From NCBI RefSeq assembly GCF_000828085.3, contig NZ_JXCA02000003.1, positions 15,007 through 74,456 of the forward strand: a stretch of DNA of 59,450 nucleotides. Direction: 5' to 3'. The DNA comes from Scytonema tolypothrichoides VB-61278 (GTDB lineage: Bacteria > Cyanobacteriota > Cyanobacteriia > Cyanobacteriales > Nostocaceae). A program made the translations under genes and the position numbers. Positions 7,213-16,955 of the stretch are shown piece after piece. Within the stretch, counting starts at the first letter, position 1, and the number at the start of each line of letters is the position of its first letter. The notes under the pieces were generated by a model. That model saw nothing but the letters and a program-made list of their open reading frames with translations, was not told the origin of the DNA and made no database searches.

Positions 7213-9183
7213 TTAGGGTGTCGGCCAAATTTTGATAGTCTTGTCCTTACTTCCACTCACCAAAGTTTTACCATCTGGGCTGAAAGCGACAGCAAAAACT
7301 TCGCCTGTATGTCCACTGAAAGTACTTATTTCCTGTCCTGTACTCAGGTTCCAGATTTTAACTGTCCCGTCATCGCTACCAGTAGCAATTTTTTCACCAT
7401 CCGGGCTGAAACCGACAGCACTCACATCAGCGGCATACCCTCCAAAAGTGCGTATTTCATTTCCCGTATTCAAATTCCACACTTTAACAGTTTTATCATC
7501 GCTAGCACTGACTAACAACTGACCATCCGGGCCAATGGCTAGGGCATTCACATCACCTTCATGACCTTTGAGGTTGAGTATAACTTTTCCTGTATTCAGA
7601 TTCCACACTTTGATAGTTCTGTCTGCACTAGCACTTGCAAGTTTCTGATTGTCTGGACTCATGGTGACAGAAAGAACTTCCCTTGTATGCCCCGTCAAAG
7701 TGCGGATTTCCTGCCCCGTGTTCAAATTCCAGACTTTGATAGTACTATCGTAACTACCACTAGCAATCTTTTGACCATCTGAACTTATGGCAACAGAATT
7801 AATCAGACTGGAATGTCCCGCAAATGTGCGGATTTCCTGTCCGGTTTTCAAATTCCAAAGTTTGATAGTTTTGTCATCACTCCCACTGACAATAGTTTGA
7901 CCATCCGAACTTATGGCAACAGAATAAATAATACCTGTATGTCCCTTAAATGTGCGAATTTCCTTTCTTCTCTTGAGATTCCAAAGTTTGATAGTTTTAT
8001 CATCGCTGCCACTAGCAAGAGTAGTACCTGAAGGGTTAAATACTAGAGAATTAACTTCACCAGAATGTCCAGTTAGGACTGAAGTTCGCCCAAAGTTTTG
8101 CCAGTAAAAAATCAGTCCACCTAAGCCGAAAAGTGTAATAGTACCTCCAATAAGCAGAGATTTTGTCAACCGAATTCTTGGTTGAAGAATAGTGGATGGA
8201 AAGCTTGGCAAAACCGACGAAATCAAGGAAATGTGTGAAGGTGATCGCGTTGCGGTCATATTTGCTGGAATGACTTCTGGTTGTCGCTTTTGAGGCAAGT
8301 CTTGCAAAACTTCATCGGCTGACTGGTAGCGATTTTCAATATCTTTTTGCAGCAACTTCTCTAGCACGATGACCAGTTTTGGAGATATGCGAGACTTGAG
8401 ATATTGTCGCCAATGCATCACCCAACTATACCCCTGTTCCATGTAAAGCCCAGATGGGTGAACTCCTGTTAATAGATAAAAGCAAGTTACACCCAAACTA
8501 AATAAATCACTAGCTGGATATGCACTGCCATACTTCATTTGTTCCATTGGTGCATAGCCATAGGAACCAATAGTTGTACCCGTGTGTTCTAAAGAGGTTC
8601 CTGTTAACTGTTTGGCAACACCAAAATCAATTAGCACTAAATCTTGTCTTGCACCTTCGGAAGAACGACGGATAATATTTTCTGGTTTAATATCGCGATG
8701 AATAACTTGATGTTCGTGGACAAATTTGAGAACAGGTAATAGTTCACGTAACAGATCCCAAGTCTTTTCTTCACTGAAAAGTCCCTGTTGTTTCAACTCA
8801 TCTCGCAAAGTTTGCCCTTGGATGAACTGCTGCACCAAATATAAATAGTTATCATGCCTAAAGTAGGCGTACAAAGTTGGAATCTGTCGATGTTCTCCAA
8901 GTTGTTGCAGACGCCGCGCTTCTTCTTGAAACAGTTCAGTTGCTTTATGCAAGGCGCTGGTTCCTTGAACTTGCGGTGCAAGTTGCTTGACAACACAATG
9001 CTCATTCAGCTTATCTTCATCTTCTGCCAAAAAAGTTCTACCAAATCCGCCGCCTCCCAATGGTTGGATAATCCGATAGCGATTTCGCAGCTGGGGAATT
9101 AGCTGTGTGCCGCAATTTTGGCAAAAGTCTGCACCATCTGGATTTTGGGGCTTCTCGCAACTGGGATTGAGGCAGTAAATCAT
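7213..9183 (-). CDS. Serine/threonine protein kinase with seven WD40 repeats
   Basis: A 656-residue Hanks-type kinase. Order: zinc ribbon (CLNPSCEK and FCQNCGTQL, residues 4-27), kinase domain (LGGGGFGRTF, VVKQL, HRDIKPENI, LIDFGVA, then GYAPMEQ), a proline- and serine-rich linker, one membrane segment (about 341-361) and seven 42-residue WD40 repeats filling the C-terminus, enough for one propeller. All catalytic residues are present. The topology puts the kinase in the cytoplasm and the propeller outside, or in the periplasm or lumen. It is divergent from the NB-ARC/WD40 gene 181 bases away. Targets are unknown. Confidence 0.92.
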   Translation of the reverse strand: MIYCLNPSCEKPQNPDGADFCQNCGTQLIPQLRNRYRIIQPLGGGGFGRTFLAEDEDKLNEHCVVKQLAPQVQGTSALHKATELFQEEARRLQQLGEHRQIPTLYAYFRHDNYLYLVQQFIQGQTLRDELKQQGLFSEEKTWDLLRELLPVLKFVHEHQVIHRDIKPENIIRRSSEGARQDLVLIDFGVAKQLTGTSLEHTGTTIGSYGYAPMEQMKYGSAYPASDLFSLGVTCFYLLTGVHPSGLYMEQGYSWVMHWRQYLKSRISPKLVIVLEKLLQKDIENRYQSADEVLQDLPQKRQPEVIPANMTATRSPSHISLISSVLPSFPSTILQPRIRLTKSLLIGGTITLFGLGGLIFYWQNFGRTSVLTGHSGEVNSLVFNPSGTTLASGSDDKTIKLWNLKRRKEIRTFKGHTGIIYSVAISSDGQTIVSGSDDKTIKLWNLKTGQEIRTFAGHSSLINSVAISSDGQKIASGSYDSTIKVWNLNTGQEIRTLTGHTREVLSVTMSPDNQKLASASADRTIKVWNLNTGKVILNLKGHEGDVNALAIGPDGQLLVSASDDKTVKVWNLNTGNEIRTFGGYAADVSAVGFSPDGEKIATGSDDGTVKIWNLSTGQEISTFSGHTGEVFAVAFSPDGKTLVSGSKDKTIKIWPTP

Positions 9184-9364
9184 AAGTTAGGGCGTCGCTG
9201 AGCCATTGTCATCTAATATAATCCTTTCAAATGTCTGAATAACCAATTTTGTTAAGTTTTGCTATCTCGGGGTGCGATGCGGAAGCCGCCGCCGCCAACG
9301 CGATCGCTCATTCTATAAAATGTTAAATTCAAGGCAGCACTCTCCTACGTAGACCAGTACACCT

Positions 9365-12300
9365 ATGGATTTAGTAACTCTCATAACAATTTTTGGGGGC
9401 TTTATCGGTATTGTTGCTGGGACAGTGCAAGTGCTGGACTATGTAGAAAAAAAGCGACGCGAGCAGCCAACACCAATTGAATTAGTACAAAAAGAAACAC
9501 CCGATCAACAATCTTTACCTACACCTTCGCAATCACAAGTAGCACCAGCAAATAAATCTCGTCAAGATTGGGGAGAAGCAGTTGATGTATCCGTTTTCTA
9601 TGGACGTACTGAAGAACTTGCCAAGTTAGAAGAGTGGATCCTACAACATGGCTGTCGCTTGGTGGCGTTGTTAGGGATGGGGGGAATTGGTAAGACTTCC
9701 TTATCTATCAAACTGGCACAAACAATTCAAGATAAATTTGAGTACGTTATCTGGCGCAGTCTCCGCAACGCTCCACCAATACAAGAAATCCTAGCAGACT
9801 TTATCAAGTTCCTCTCTAACCAACAAGCAACAGATTTACCAGAGGAAGTAGGCGCTAGAATTTCGCTGCTAATTGAATACCTACGCGCTTCACGTTGTCT
9901 CTTGGTACTGGATAACGCTGAGTCCATTTTACAAGGAGGCGACAAAGCTGGAGAATATCGAGAAGGCTATGAGGAATATGGTGAATTATTCAGGCGCGTT
10001 GGCGGAGTATCTCATCAAAGCTGTTTGATAATCACAAGTCGAGAAAAACCTCAAGAAATTGCTTCATCAGAAGGAGAAACGCTTCCAGTTCGATCTTTAC
10101 AGCTAACAGGTTTAAAGGCGCGAGATGGAGAAGAAATTTTTCTTTTAAAGGGGCTTTCTGGCACAGAAGATGAGCAAGAAAGGCTCATCAGCTTTTATCA
10201 AGGTAATCCCCTGGCATTAAAGATCATTTCTACGACGATTAAAGAATTATTTGATGGAAGTATTTCTGAATTTTTAGCACAAGAATCTGTTGTCTTTGGG
10301 AAGATTCGTGATGTTTTAGACCAACAGTTTAATCGCTTGTCAGATTTCGAGCGAGATGTCATGTACTGGCTGGGGATTAATCGCGAACCTCTTTCCTTGT
10401 CTGAATTACGAGAGGACATTATATCACTGGAATCGCCGCCTAAGTTGATAGAAGCCCTGGAATCTTTGATCAGGCGTTCTTTAATTGACAAAGTGGCGAA
10501 AAGCTTTACATTACAAAACGTCGTCATGGAGTACATGACAGACCGATTGATAGAACAAGTTAGCGAAGAAATTAGAAAGGGGAAATTTGAACTTTTTAAC
10601 AGTCATGCTCTCATTAAAGCAACAGCAAAAGATTATGTTAGGGAAGCTCAAATTCGTCTTATCCTCAAGCCAGTTGCTGATAGGTTAAACCGTGAACAGA
10701 TACAAAATATAGCATCTATACTGCGAAATCAACCAGAAATTTTATCAGGGTATGCAGTCGGAAACATTATCAATCTGCTAGTTCACCTCAAGATTGATTT
10801 AAGTGGCTATGACTTTTCCCATCAAGTCATTAAACAAGCATACCTTCAAGGTATCAATTTGCAGCAGGTAAATTTCGCTCATTCTGAAATAACCAAATCA
10901 GTTTTTACTGAAACTTTCGGTAGTGTTGAGGCGGTGGCATTTAGTCCAGATGGAAAGCTTTTAACTGTGGGTGACACAGATGGTCGAATACGTGTATGGC
11001 AAGTGCCCGATGGTAATGAAATTTTGAGCTTTCAAGCACATACAAGTTGGATAATGTCACTTGCTTTCAGTTGTGATGGAGTTACTTTTGTTAGTGGTAG
11101 CAAAGACCAAACTATCCGTCTGTGGGATATCAAGACAGGTGAATGCTTGAAAATCTTGCAGGAACATAGCAATATAGTAAGGTCAGTCGTCTTCAGTCCA
11201 AATGGACAAACCCTTGCCAGTGGCAGTGCTGATCAAACAGTACGTATATGGGATGTTAGCACAGGTGAATGCTTGAAAACCTTTCAAGCACATGCCGATT
11301 GGGTCAATTCAGTTGTTTTTAGTCCAAATGGACAAACTCTTGCAAGTGGCAGTACTGACCAAACAGTACGCATATGGGATGTCAGCACGGGAAAATGCTT
11401 AAAAATTTTGCAGGGACATACTCGCGTACGATCAGTTGCTTTTTGTCCTTCTGGTGCCACTCTCGCTACTGGCAGTCATGATGAAATGATACGTATATGG
11501 GATGTCACAACGGGTAAATGTCTGAAAACTTTACAAGGACATACTAAAGGAGTACAGTCAGTTACCTTTGCTTCTCCTATCGGAGACGCTGCGCGAACGC
11601 AACGCTGCGCGAACAGTCATAATGGTCAACTTCTTGCAAGTACTAGTGATGATAAAACAGTTAGGTTATGGGATGTTGATGCAGGTGAATGTCTGATAAC
11701 TTTGCAAGGACATAGCCATCCAGTTGAATCAGTTGTCTTTAGTCCAGATGACAAAATCCTTGTCAGCGTTAGTCATGACCAAACGGTAAGATTATGGGAT
11801 GTAAGCACAGGTGAATGCCTCAAAATTTTTCAGGGATACACGAGTTGGGTACCATCTGTTGCATTCAGTCCTGATAGTCAAATTCTTGTCACTGGAAATC
11901 ATTTCTTCGCTAGTTTATGGCATCTCAGTACCGGTTCTTGCCTAAGAACTTTCCAAGGACATAGTAGTTGGGTATGGTCGGTCACTTTTAGTCCTGACGG
12001 GAAAATTCTTGCTACAGCTAGTCAGGACAGAACTATTAAACTATGGAATGTTAACACAGGTGAATGCCTCAAAACTCTTCTGGGGCATACTGGTAGAGTT
12101 CGGTCAATTTGCTTTAGTCCAAATGGCAAAATCCTTGCCAGTGCCGGTTCTGATAAAGTGGTAAAGTTATGGGATATTAGTAACGGAAACTGTCTACAAA
12201 CACTCCAAGGACACACTCAAGCAGTATCGTCAGTTGCCTTTAGCCCTAATGGTGAAATCATTGTCACTGGAAGTTATGATTCCACAATTAGGTTATGGGC

Positions 12301-12817
12301 TATCAGGACAGGTGAATGCATCAAGATTTTGCAGGGACATACTGATGAGGTGGATTCAGTTGCTTTTAGTCCTAATGGTGAGATTATTACTAGTGGTAGT
12401 CATGACAAGACAATAAAACTTTGGTCAGTTAGGACAGGAGAATGCATCAACACTTTACAAGGACACTCTTTAGTAGTCAAATCGGTTGCTTTTAGCCCTG
12501 ACGGTAAAACCCTGGTAAGTTGCAGTCCTGACAAGCTGGTAAAGATATGGGATGTCAATACAGGTGAGTGTTTGAAAACTTTACAGGGACATCTTAGAGG
12601 AGTGCTGTCTGTTGCGATCAGCCCTCAAGGTACGACCATTGCCAGTGGTAGCTATGATGAGACAATCAAATTATGGGATTTTAACACAGGTGAGTGTCTA
12701 AAAACCCTCAGAGCAGCAAGACCCTATGAAAGCATGAACATTACGGGCGTGACAGGTTTAACCCAAGCGCAAAAAGCAACGCTGAAAGCGCTGGGTGCAG
12801 TGGAGGATGCAAAGTAG
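9365..12817 (+). CDS. NB-ARC (STAND) ATPase with fourteen WD40 repeats
   Basis: An 1150-residue STAND protein. An N-terminal membrane segment (about residues 5-25) leads to a charged linker, then an NB-ARC ATPase with Walker [10 protein letters not shown] (103-111) and Walker [10 protein letters not shown], a helical region, and from about residue 517 fourteen WD40 repeats (two seven-bladed propellers). The ending [18 protein letters not shown] then KALGA is common to cyanobacterial members. Repeat six carries about 14 extra residues ([15 protein letters not shown]) encoded by a dispersed-repeat-like sequence at 11577-11620. No enzymatic effector domain is visible. The repeats are very alike at DNA level, so copy number may vary. 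Confidence 0.92.
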   Translation: MDLVTLITIFGGFIGIVAGTVQVLDYVEKKRREQPTPIELVQKETPDQQSLPTPSQSQVAPANKSRQDWGEAVDVSVFYGRTEELAKLEEWILQHGCRLVALLGMGGIGKTSLSIKLAQTIQDKFEYVIWRSLRNAPPIQEILADFIKFLSNQQATDLPEEVGARISLLIEYLRASRCLLVLDNAESILQGGDKAGEYREGYEEYGELFRRVGGVSHQSCLIITSREKPQEIASSEGETLPVRSLQLTGLKARDGEEIFLLKGLSGTEDEQERLISFYQGNPLALKIISTTIKELFDGSISEFLAQESVVFGKIRDVLDQQFNRLSDFERDVMYWLGINREPLSLSELREDIISLESPPKLIEALESLIRRSLIDKVAKSFTLQNVVMEYMTDRLIEQVSEEIRKGKFELFNSHALIKATAKDYVREAQIRLILKPVADRLNREQIQNIASILRNQPEILSGYAVGNIINLLVHLKIDLSGYDFSHQVIKQAYLQGINLQQVNFAHSEITKSVFTETFGSVEAVAFSPDGKLLTVGDTDGRIRVWQVPDGNEILSFQAHTSWIMSLAFSCDGVTFVSGSKDQTIRLWDIKTGECLKILQEHSNIVRSVVFSPNGQTLASGSADQTVRIWDVSTGECLKTFQAHADWVNSVVFSPNGQTLASGSTDQTVRIWDVSTGKCLKILQGHTRVRSVAFCPSGATLATGSHDEMIRIWDVTTGKCLKTLQGHTKGVQSVTFASPIGDAARTQRCANSHNGQLLASTSDDKTVRLWDVDAGECLITLQGHSHPVESVVFSPDDKILVSVSHDQTVRLWDVSTGECLKIFQGYTSWVPSVAFSPDSQILVTGNHFFASLWHLSTGSCLRTFQGHSSWVWSVTFSPDGKILATASQDRTIKLWNVNTGECLKTLLGHTGRVRSICFSPNGKILASAGSDKVVKLWDISNGNCLQTLQGHTQAVSSVAFSPNGEIIVTGSYDSTIRLWAIRTGECIKILQGHTDEVDSVAFSPNGEIITSGSHDKTIKLWSVRTGECINTLQGHSLVVKSVAFSPDGKTLVSCSPDKLVKIWDVNTGECLKTLQGHLRGVLSVAISPQGTTIASGSYDETIKLWDFNTGECLKTLRAARPYESMNITGVTGLTQAQKATLKALGAVEDAK

Positions 12818-12853
12818 GAAAGCATTGCCTTGCTTGTTTGCTAATCCCCTAAA

Positions 12854-12976
12854 ATGGAATCCAATCTATCTTATCTAAGCACTCTTGGGGTTAATTCAGT
12901 CGCGTTTAGTCCAGATGGGAGAACTTTAGCTAGTGGTAGTCGTGACGCGACTATTGAAATATGGCAGTTGTCTTAG
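12854..12976 (+). pseudogene. Orphan WD40 repeat fragment
   Basis: A 40-codon open frame beginning at an ATG encodes one WD40 repeat ([20 protein letters not shown], then DATIEIWQLS and stop). It lies 37 bases after the NB-ARC gene. It is probably the detached end of another WD40 gene or of an earlier form of this one. It is too short to fold as a propeller on its own. Confidence 0.6.
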
Positions 12977-13001
12977 TAGGAGGATTTCAAATCAACCAAT
13001 T

Positions 13002-13358
13002 TTAAGGTAACGGACGCTGACGTAATTGTGTACGCTCAAAAACTGTAAAATATCCTTCCAAAATCAATCCTTCAACGCTCAACAAATGCAATAAATTCTG
13101 TGCAGGTTCTTCCGGTGTTGCAGGCAAATAGCGAAAATAAACCACACCTTTTGGCACTGGCATCCGAAGCCTATAAATTAATTCACCATAATCCCGGTCA
13201 AATGTCAAAATAATTCTTTCTTCATGTACAGCCCGTTCCAAAACTAGCGAATCTTCAGCACCAGGAGCATCTTCGCTACCATAAGCTACATCATAACCAG
13301 CATCCCGTAGCCGTACCACACTCATCATCGGGAAATTTTCGTTTGCTAAAAATCGCAC
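13002..13358 (-). CDS. DUF5615 PIN-like toxin
   Basis: A 118-residue PIN-like protein. It opens with RFLANENFP, carries Asp/Glu residues at the expected places (LRDAGYDV, then APGAEDSLV), and has ILTFDRDYGELIYR, the conserved acidic region of the family. It is thought to be an RNase-type toxin by relation to PIN domains. It is the downstream gene of a two-gene unit: its ATG shares one base with the stop codon of the DUF433 gene (TGATG). Toxicity is inferred from the pairing, not seen directly. Confidence 0.85.
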   Translation of the reverse strand: MRFLANENFPMMSVVRLRDAGYDVAYGSEDAPGAEDSLVLERAVHEERIILTFDRDYGELIYRLRMPVPKGVVYFRYLPATPEEPAQNLLHLLSVEGLILEGYFTVFERTQLRQRPLP

Positions 13359-13609
13359 TATGCTGACTCAGATAAAAACGGTAGCATATACAAAGATTCA
13401 TCTCCCATACACTCAGCAACAAACACAAACACAGCTTGCACAGCTTCTGGTGTCAAAGTCGGATAATTCTCTAAAACTTGCTGTACTGTCCAACCATTAG
13501 CAAATAAACCAAGTATAAATTCAACAGATAACCGCGTACCTTTTACCGTTGGTTTACCTAATAAGATTTTGGGTTCAGAATGGATGTAGTGTCGCCAGTC
13601 CATAATCAA
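13358..13609 (-). CDS. DUF433 antitoxin-like protein
   Basis: An 83-residue DUF433 protein: IHSEPKILLGKPTVKGTRLS, VEFILGLFANGWTVQQVLENYP and LTPEAVQAV form the winged-helix-like core. Such proteins commonly precede DUF5615 PIN-like proteins and act as presumed antitoxins. The gene is upstream and translationally coupled to its partner, which fits a toxin-antitoxin module. Start: either of two closely spaced ATGs (MIMDW); the second gives the length usual for the family. Confidence 0.85.
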   Translation of the reverse strand: MIMDWRHYIHSEPKILLGKPTVKGTRLSVEFILGLFANGWTVQQVLENYPTLTPEAVQAVFVFVAECMGDESLYMLPFLSESA

Positions 13610-13695
13610 GAATTTTTTATAACAAAAGTAATAATTAAGATTTTAACTAATATGTACCAGAATGGTTATCCAAAACTTTGATGTTTTGAACTTAA

Positions 13696-14000
13696 GAGGA
13701 TGTTTTAAAAGTGGGGGCGGATATCGGGGAGAGAATTTTATGCGCTGGGTAATAAATATGTTTCGCTGGGTTGTGGAAATCGTTCTTAAACCCACAGGAA
13801 TTGAAGGGTTTTGTCTATTTACCCAAACGTTGGGTTGTCGAAAGAACTAATGGAATTGCTTAATTAGTGTCGGCGCTTGAGCAAAGACTATGAAAGATTA
13901 CCACAAACCTCACTAGACTTTTATCTACATCGCCATGATTCGTATTATAGTCAGACGGCTCGCATGATTTTTAACTGGTTTCGACTTTTAAAACATCCTC
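13696..14000 (+). mobile_element. 305-bp non-autonomous IS5-type element
   Basis: Perfect 17-base inverted repeats: GAGGATGTTTTAAAAGT at 13696-13712 and its complement at 13984-14000. A 3-base TAA lies on each side (13693-13695 and 14001-14003), the TNA-type duplication seen with parts of the IS5 family. Inside is only a broken C-terminal transposase fragment. The exact ends and duplication suggest either an internal deletion of a full element in place or mobilisation of the short form by an active relative. Confidence 0.85.
13739..13967 (+). pseudogene. IS5-type transposase C-terminal remnant
   Basis: Pieces in different frames rebuild the C-terminus of an IS5-group transposase: IVLKPTGIEGF, then VYLPKRWVVERT, then RLSKDYERLPQTS, then FIYIAMIRIIVRRLA and TGA at 13965-13967. 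At least three frame changes and one in-frame stop separate them. It sits wholly inside the 305-bp element. It is not functional. Confidence 0.75.
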
Positions 14001-14338
14001 TAAGCTTGCTTTGTTTTGAAGCAATGTTTATCATAATTTATCATTTGAAAGCTGAGTGCTTGACGAATATCCTCTTTTATGCGTAATACAGAAGTCTCTA
14101 GAATTGAGCGATAGCTTCGCTGCTGCCAAAGGCAGATCGCCCACAAATTCCCCCAAAAATTCCTAAACTCATGCAATCAGATCAGAAGAATAAGGAGGTA
14201 AGAAATTGTCTGTGACTCCCTCACTACATTACTCTGTGACTCCCTCATCCCCCTGATCTCCCCCTGACTTGTCCCAAGGTTACCCATACCCTCGTATGAT
14301 GAAAATATAAGAAAGTAGCCAAATCATAACGGCATCAC
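14001..14338. other. Gene-free stretch with low-complexity repeats
   Basis: No coding sequence was recognised. Near 14113 is a short inverted stretch (GCGATAGCTTCGCTGC...GGCAGATCGC). Around 14212-14262 the phrase CTGTGACTCCCTCA is repeated; the same kind of sequence appears inside the hppD linker at about 46920-46975. The promoter of the Tab2 gene should lie near 14290-14330. Confidence 0.5.
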
Positions 14339-15202
14339 ATGGGCAGTATTTGGGAACTCGATTTTTACTCGCGTCCGATTCTGGACGAAAATCAGAAAAA
14401 AGTTTGGGAAGTCTTGGTATGCGAAACTCCTTTAGAAACCCGAACGAAAATTGATTCTGTCTTTCGCTTTGCGAAATATTGCCCCAGTACTGAGGTTAAT
14501 TCAGTGTGGCTGCGGACGGCGTTGGAAGAAGCAATCAGCGAATCAGGAAAAACACCCACAAGAATACGCTTTTTCCGCCGCCAAATGAACAACATGATTA
14601 CCAAAGCTTGCAAAGATTTAGGTATTTCCGCCCAGCCAAGTCGCCGCACTTTGCTGCTTAACCAATGGCTGCAACAGCGGATGGAGGAAGTTTATCCTCA
14701 AGAACCTGGGTATGAACCAGGAACGAATCCATCTGTACGCCTGGAGAACCCCTTACCCCAACGCTTACCAGATGCTTTGGAAGGAAAACAGTGGATATTT
14801 GTTACTTTACAACAATCTGAATTTACGGAAATGCAAAACTGGGAAATCGGTTTTGCTGAAGCTTTCCCCTTAGAATTGGCACAAGTTTCCCCCGAAAGCC
14901 CTATTCCTGGTATTCTGATATTCTCACCAAGAGCATTGCCAATCGCAGGTTGGATGTCCGGTTTAGAGTTAGCCTGGTTGAAATTAGATGATAACGAAGA
15001 GCCTCGATTGCTTTTAGAAACCGGTGCAACTGAAAGCTGGATTTTGGCAAATCTCAAAAACTCTCAAACCTTAGCAGAAGCCAAAAGCTTTGAAGAAGCA
15101 AAGCAACAAGCTAACGGGGTGCACTTTATCGCAGTACAGTCCAATCCTCAAGAAGAATCTTTCGCAGGGTTTTGGCTGTTGCAAGAGGTCAATCTGCCGT
15201 AA
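14339..15202 (+). CDS. Tab2/Atab2 family RNA-binding protein
   Basis: A 287-residue homologue of Tab2/Atab2. In algae and plants this protein binds RNA and is needed for translation of photosystem I (psaB) and other plastid mRNAs; the cyanobacterial role is presumed related. The start IWELDFYSRPILDENQKKVWEVLVC is diagnostic. Further conserved parts are RFFRRQMNNMI, PSRRTLLLNQWLQQRMEEVYPQ (in two runs) and the late AGWMSGLELAWLKL. Length is normal. It stands alone, 227 bases before the TldE-like gene. Confidence 0.9.
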   Translation: MGSIWELDFYSRPILDENQKKVWEVLVCETPLETRTKIDSVFRFAKYCPSTEVNSVWLRTALEEAISESGKTPTRIRFFRRQMNNMITKACKDLGISAQPSRRTLLLNQWLQQRMEEVYPQEPGYEPGTNPSVRLENPLPQRLPDALEGKQWIFVTLQQSEFTEMQNWEIGFAEAFPLELAQVSPESPIPGILIFSPRALPIAGWMSGLELAWLKLDDNEEPRLLLETGATESWILANLKNSQTLAEAKSFEEAKQQANGVHFIAVQSNPQEESFAGFWLLQEVNLP

Positions 15203-15340
15203 ATTTGATAGAGGTAACCTTCGGGAACGCGGGTCACCTACGACGGAAAACGCATGCGTGCTGGTCTCACCGCCAGGCCAAGGGCTGTAGCGGTAGTCCA
15301 CTTACAAACTATTTAGATGGATAAAAGTTGGTGGGGAGTG

Positions 15341-15381
15341 GTTAGTTGTTAGTGATGAACAATTGATGACTAATAACTAAC
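15341..15381. repeat. Dispersed hairpin, GTTAGT type
   Basis: GTTAGTTGTTAGT (15341-15353) and ACTAATAACTAAC (15369-15381) are inverted with one mismatch. Similar TTAGT/ACTAA-rich intergenic sequence recurs at 35371-35415. It lies between the Tab2 and TldE-like genes and may act as a weak terminator, but no T run follows. Confidence 0.5.
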
Positions 15382-15429
15382 AACCATCCATTTCCTATTG
15401 CCAATTTCTCAGTCTACAGCCAAGAAAAC

Positions 15430-16743
15430 ATGGTCTATAAAGAATTACCAAATCATTTTCTGGTCGAACAACTGCTGGAACTATCCATAAAATTGGGTGC
15501 AGAAGCAGCGGAGGTCTATCAGTCAAAATCGCTGTCTCGACCTGTGTTTTTTGAGGCAAATCGCCTCAAGCAGTTACAAACTAGCCAATCTGAAGGTACA
15601 GCACTGCGGCTGTGGCGCAATGGATGTCCGGGATTAGCTGTGGCTTACGGTCCTGTGGAACCGCAAGCATTGGTGGAACGTGCTTTAGCCCTGAGTCAAC
15701 TCAATCAACCTGAAACAGTGGAATTAAACGCTGATTCTAAGCCTTCTTACCCAAACCTGGGTGAAGATGTACCCATAGAAAAGTTGGTGGAGTGGGGCAA
15801 ACAAGCGATCGCCATTATCCGCGACGCATATCCAGATGTTATTTGTACAAGTGAATGGGAATGTGATGTTGAAACCACTAGACTTGTCAACACCAAAGGT
15901 TTAGATTGCCATTACAGCGACACAACCTTGAGTTGCTATGTAGAAGCAGAGTGGGTACGAGGTGACGATTTTTTGAGCGTTTCTGATGGTCAAACTCAAA
16001 GAGGTAACCTTCACCCAGACAGAGTTGCTCACCAAATTTTACAACGCTTGGCTTGGGCAAAAGAAAATGTTACACCTGCTAATGGTCGCGTCCCCGTTTT
16101 GTTTACTTCTAAAGCAGCTGATATGCTTTGGGGAACTGTACAAGCAGCTTTGAATGGTAAGCGAGTCTTGGAAAAAGCTTCTCCCTGGGTAGAACGCATT
16201 GGTACACCAGTTATGTCACCAATCCTCACCCTCTACCAAGATCCTCAGGCAGGACCTTACAGTTGTCCATTTGATGATGAAGGTACCCCAACCCAATCTT
16301 TAGTATTTATCCAAGATGGTGTGTTGCAGCATTTTTACTGCGATCGCACCACCGGACGCCTGTTAAACATGGCTTCCACAGGTAACGGTTTTCGCCCCGG
16401 TTTAGGAAGTTATCCTACCCCTGGTTTATTTAATTTCCTCATCCAGCCTGGAGATGAATCCCTACAAGAATTGATTCAATATCTGGATGATGGCTTAATT
16501 GTCGATCAAATCCTGGGAAGTAACGGTGGTATTTCTGGTGACTTTTCCATCAACGTTGATTTGGGATACCGTGTTCAAAACGGTGAGGTGATTGGGCGCG
16601 TCAAAGATACGATGGTGGCTGGAAACGTCTATACAGTTCTCAAACAATTGGTTAAACTAGGTGGCGATGCTGACTGGAACGGTTCTTGCTACACTCCATC
16701 TTTATTAGTAGAAGGGTTATCCAGTACTGGGAAGCAAAATTGA
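15430..16743 (+). CDS. TldE/PmbA-type subunit of the TldD/TldE protease family
   Basis: A 437-residue U62-family protein. In E. coli, TldD and TldE form a heterodimer that degrades unfolded peptides and matures some RiPPs; TldD holds the HExxxH zinc site and TldE does not. This protein has no HExxxH and has the PmbA-like ending (ISGDFSINVDLGYRVQNGEVI, read in two parts, then MVAGNVY), so it is called the TldE type. No tldD is visible in the window, so the partner must be elsewhere. Confidence 0.85.
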   Translation: MVYKELPNHFLVEQLLELSIKLGAEAAEVYQSKSLSRPVFFEANRLKQLQTSQSEGTALRLWRNGCPGLAVAYGPVEPQALVERALALSQLNQPETVELNADSKPSYPNLGEDVPIEKLVEWGKQAIAIIRDAYPDVICTSEWECDVETTRLVNTKGLDCHYSDTTLSCYVEAEWVRGDDFLSVSDGQTQRGNLHPDRVAHQILQRLAWAKENVTPANGRVPVLFTSKAADMLWGTVQAALNGKRVLEKASPWVERIGTPVMSPILTLYQDPQAGPYSCPFDDEGTPTQSLVFIQDGVLQHFYCDRTTGRLLNMASTGNGFRPGLGSYPTPGLFNFLIQPGDESLQELIQYLDDGLIVDQILGSNGGISGDFSINVDLGYRVQNGEVIGRVKDTMVAGNVYTVLKQLVKLGGDADWNGSCYTPSLLVEGLSSTGKQN

Positions 16744-16955
16744 AATGATTCAAAAAGAATGCAGTGACTTTTTCTTTGTTCCAGTGATAATCTTGATAGG
16801 TTCGTTACAAAAATCTGCTTTTAGGAGATTTGGAACCACAGATTGACACAGATGTACATAGATAATTTATCTGCGTCCAAAGCTTGTGCATCTGCGGTTT
16901 CATATTCAAATTTCTCAAGTTTGAACTTTGAATTCAAATTTCAATTAAAATTGAT

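Noticed and set aside
7232-8031. Several plus-strand open frames across the WD40 part of the kinase gene
   Set aside because: They are antisense to WD40 repeats; the repeating codons create repeated antisense open stretches. No ribosome-binding sites or protein likeness.
10915-12720. Regular DNA repeats that might suggest a CRISPR or tandem array
   Set aside because: The 126-base period is that of WD40 codons and the frame is continuously open with blade consensus residues.
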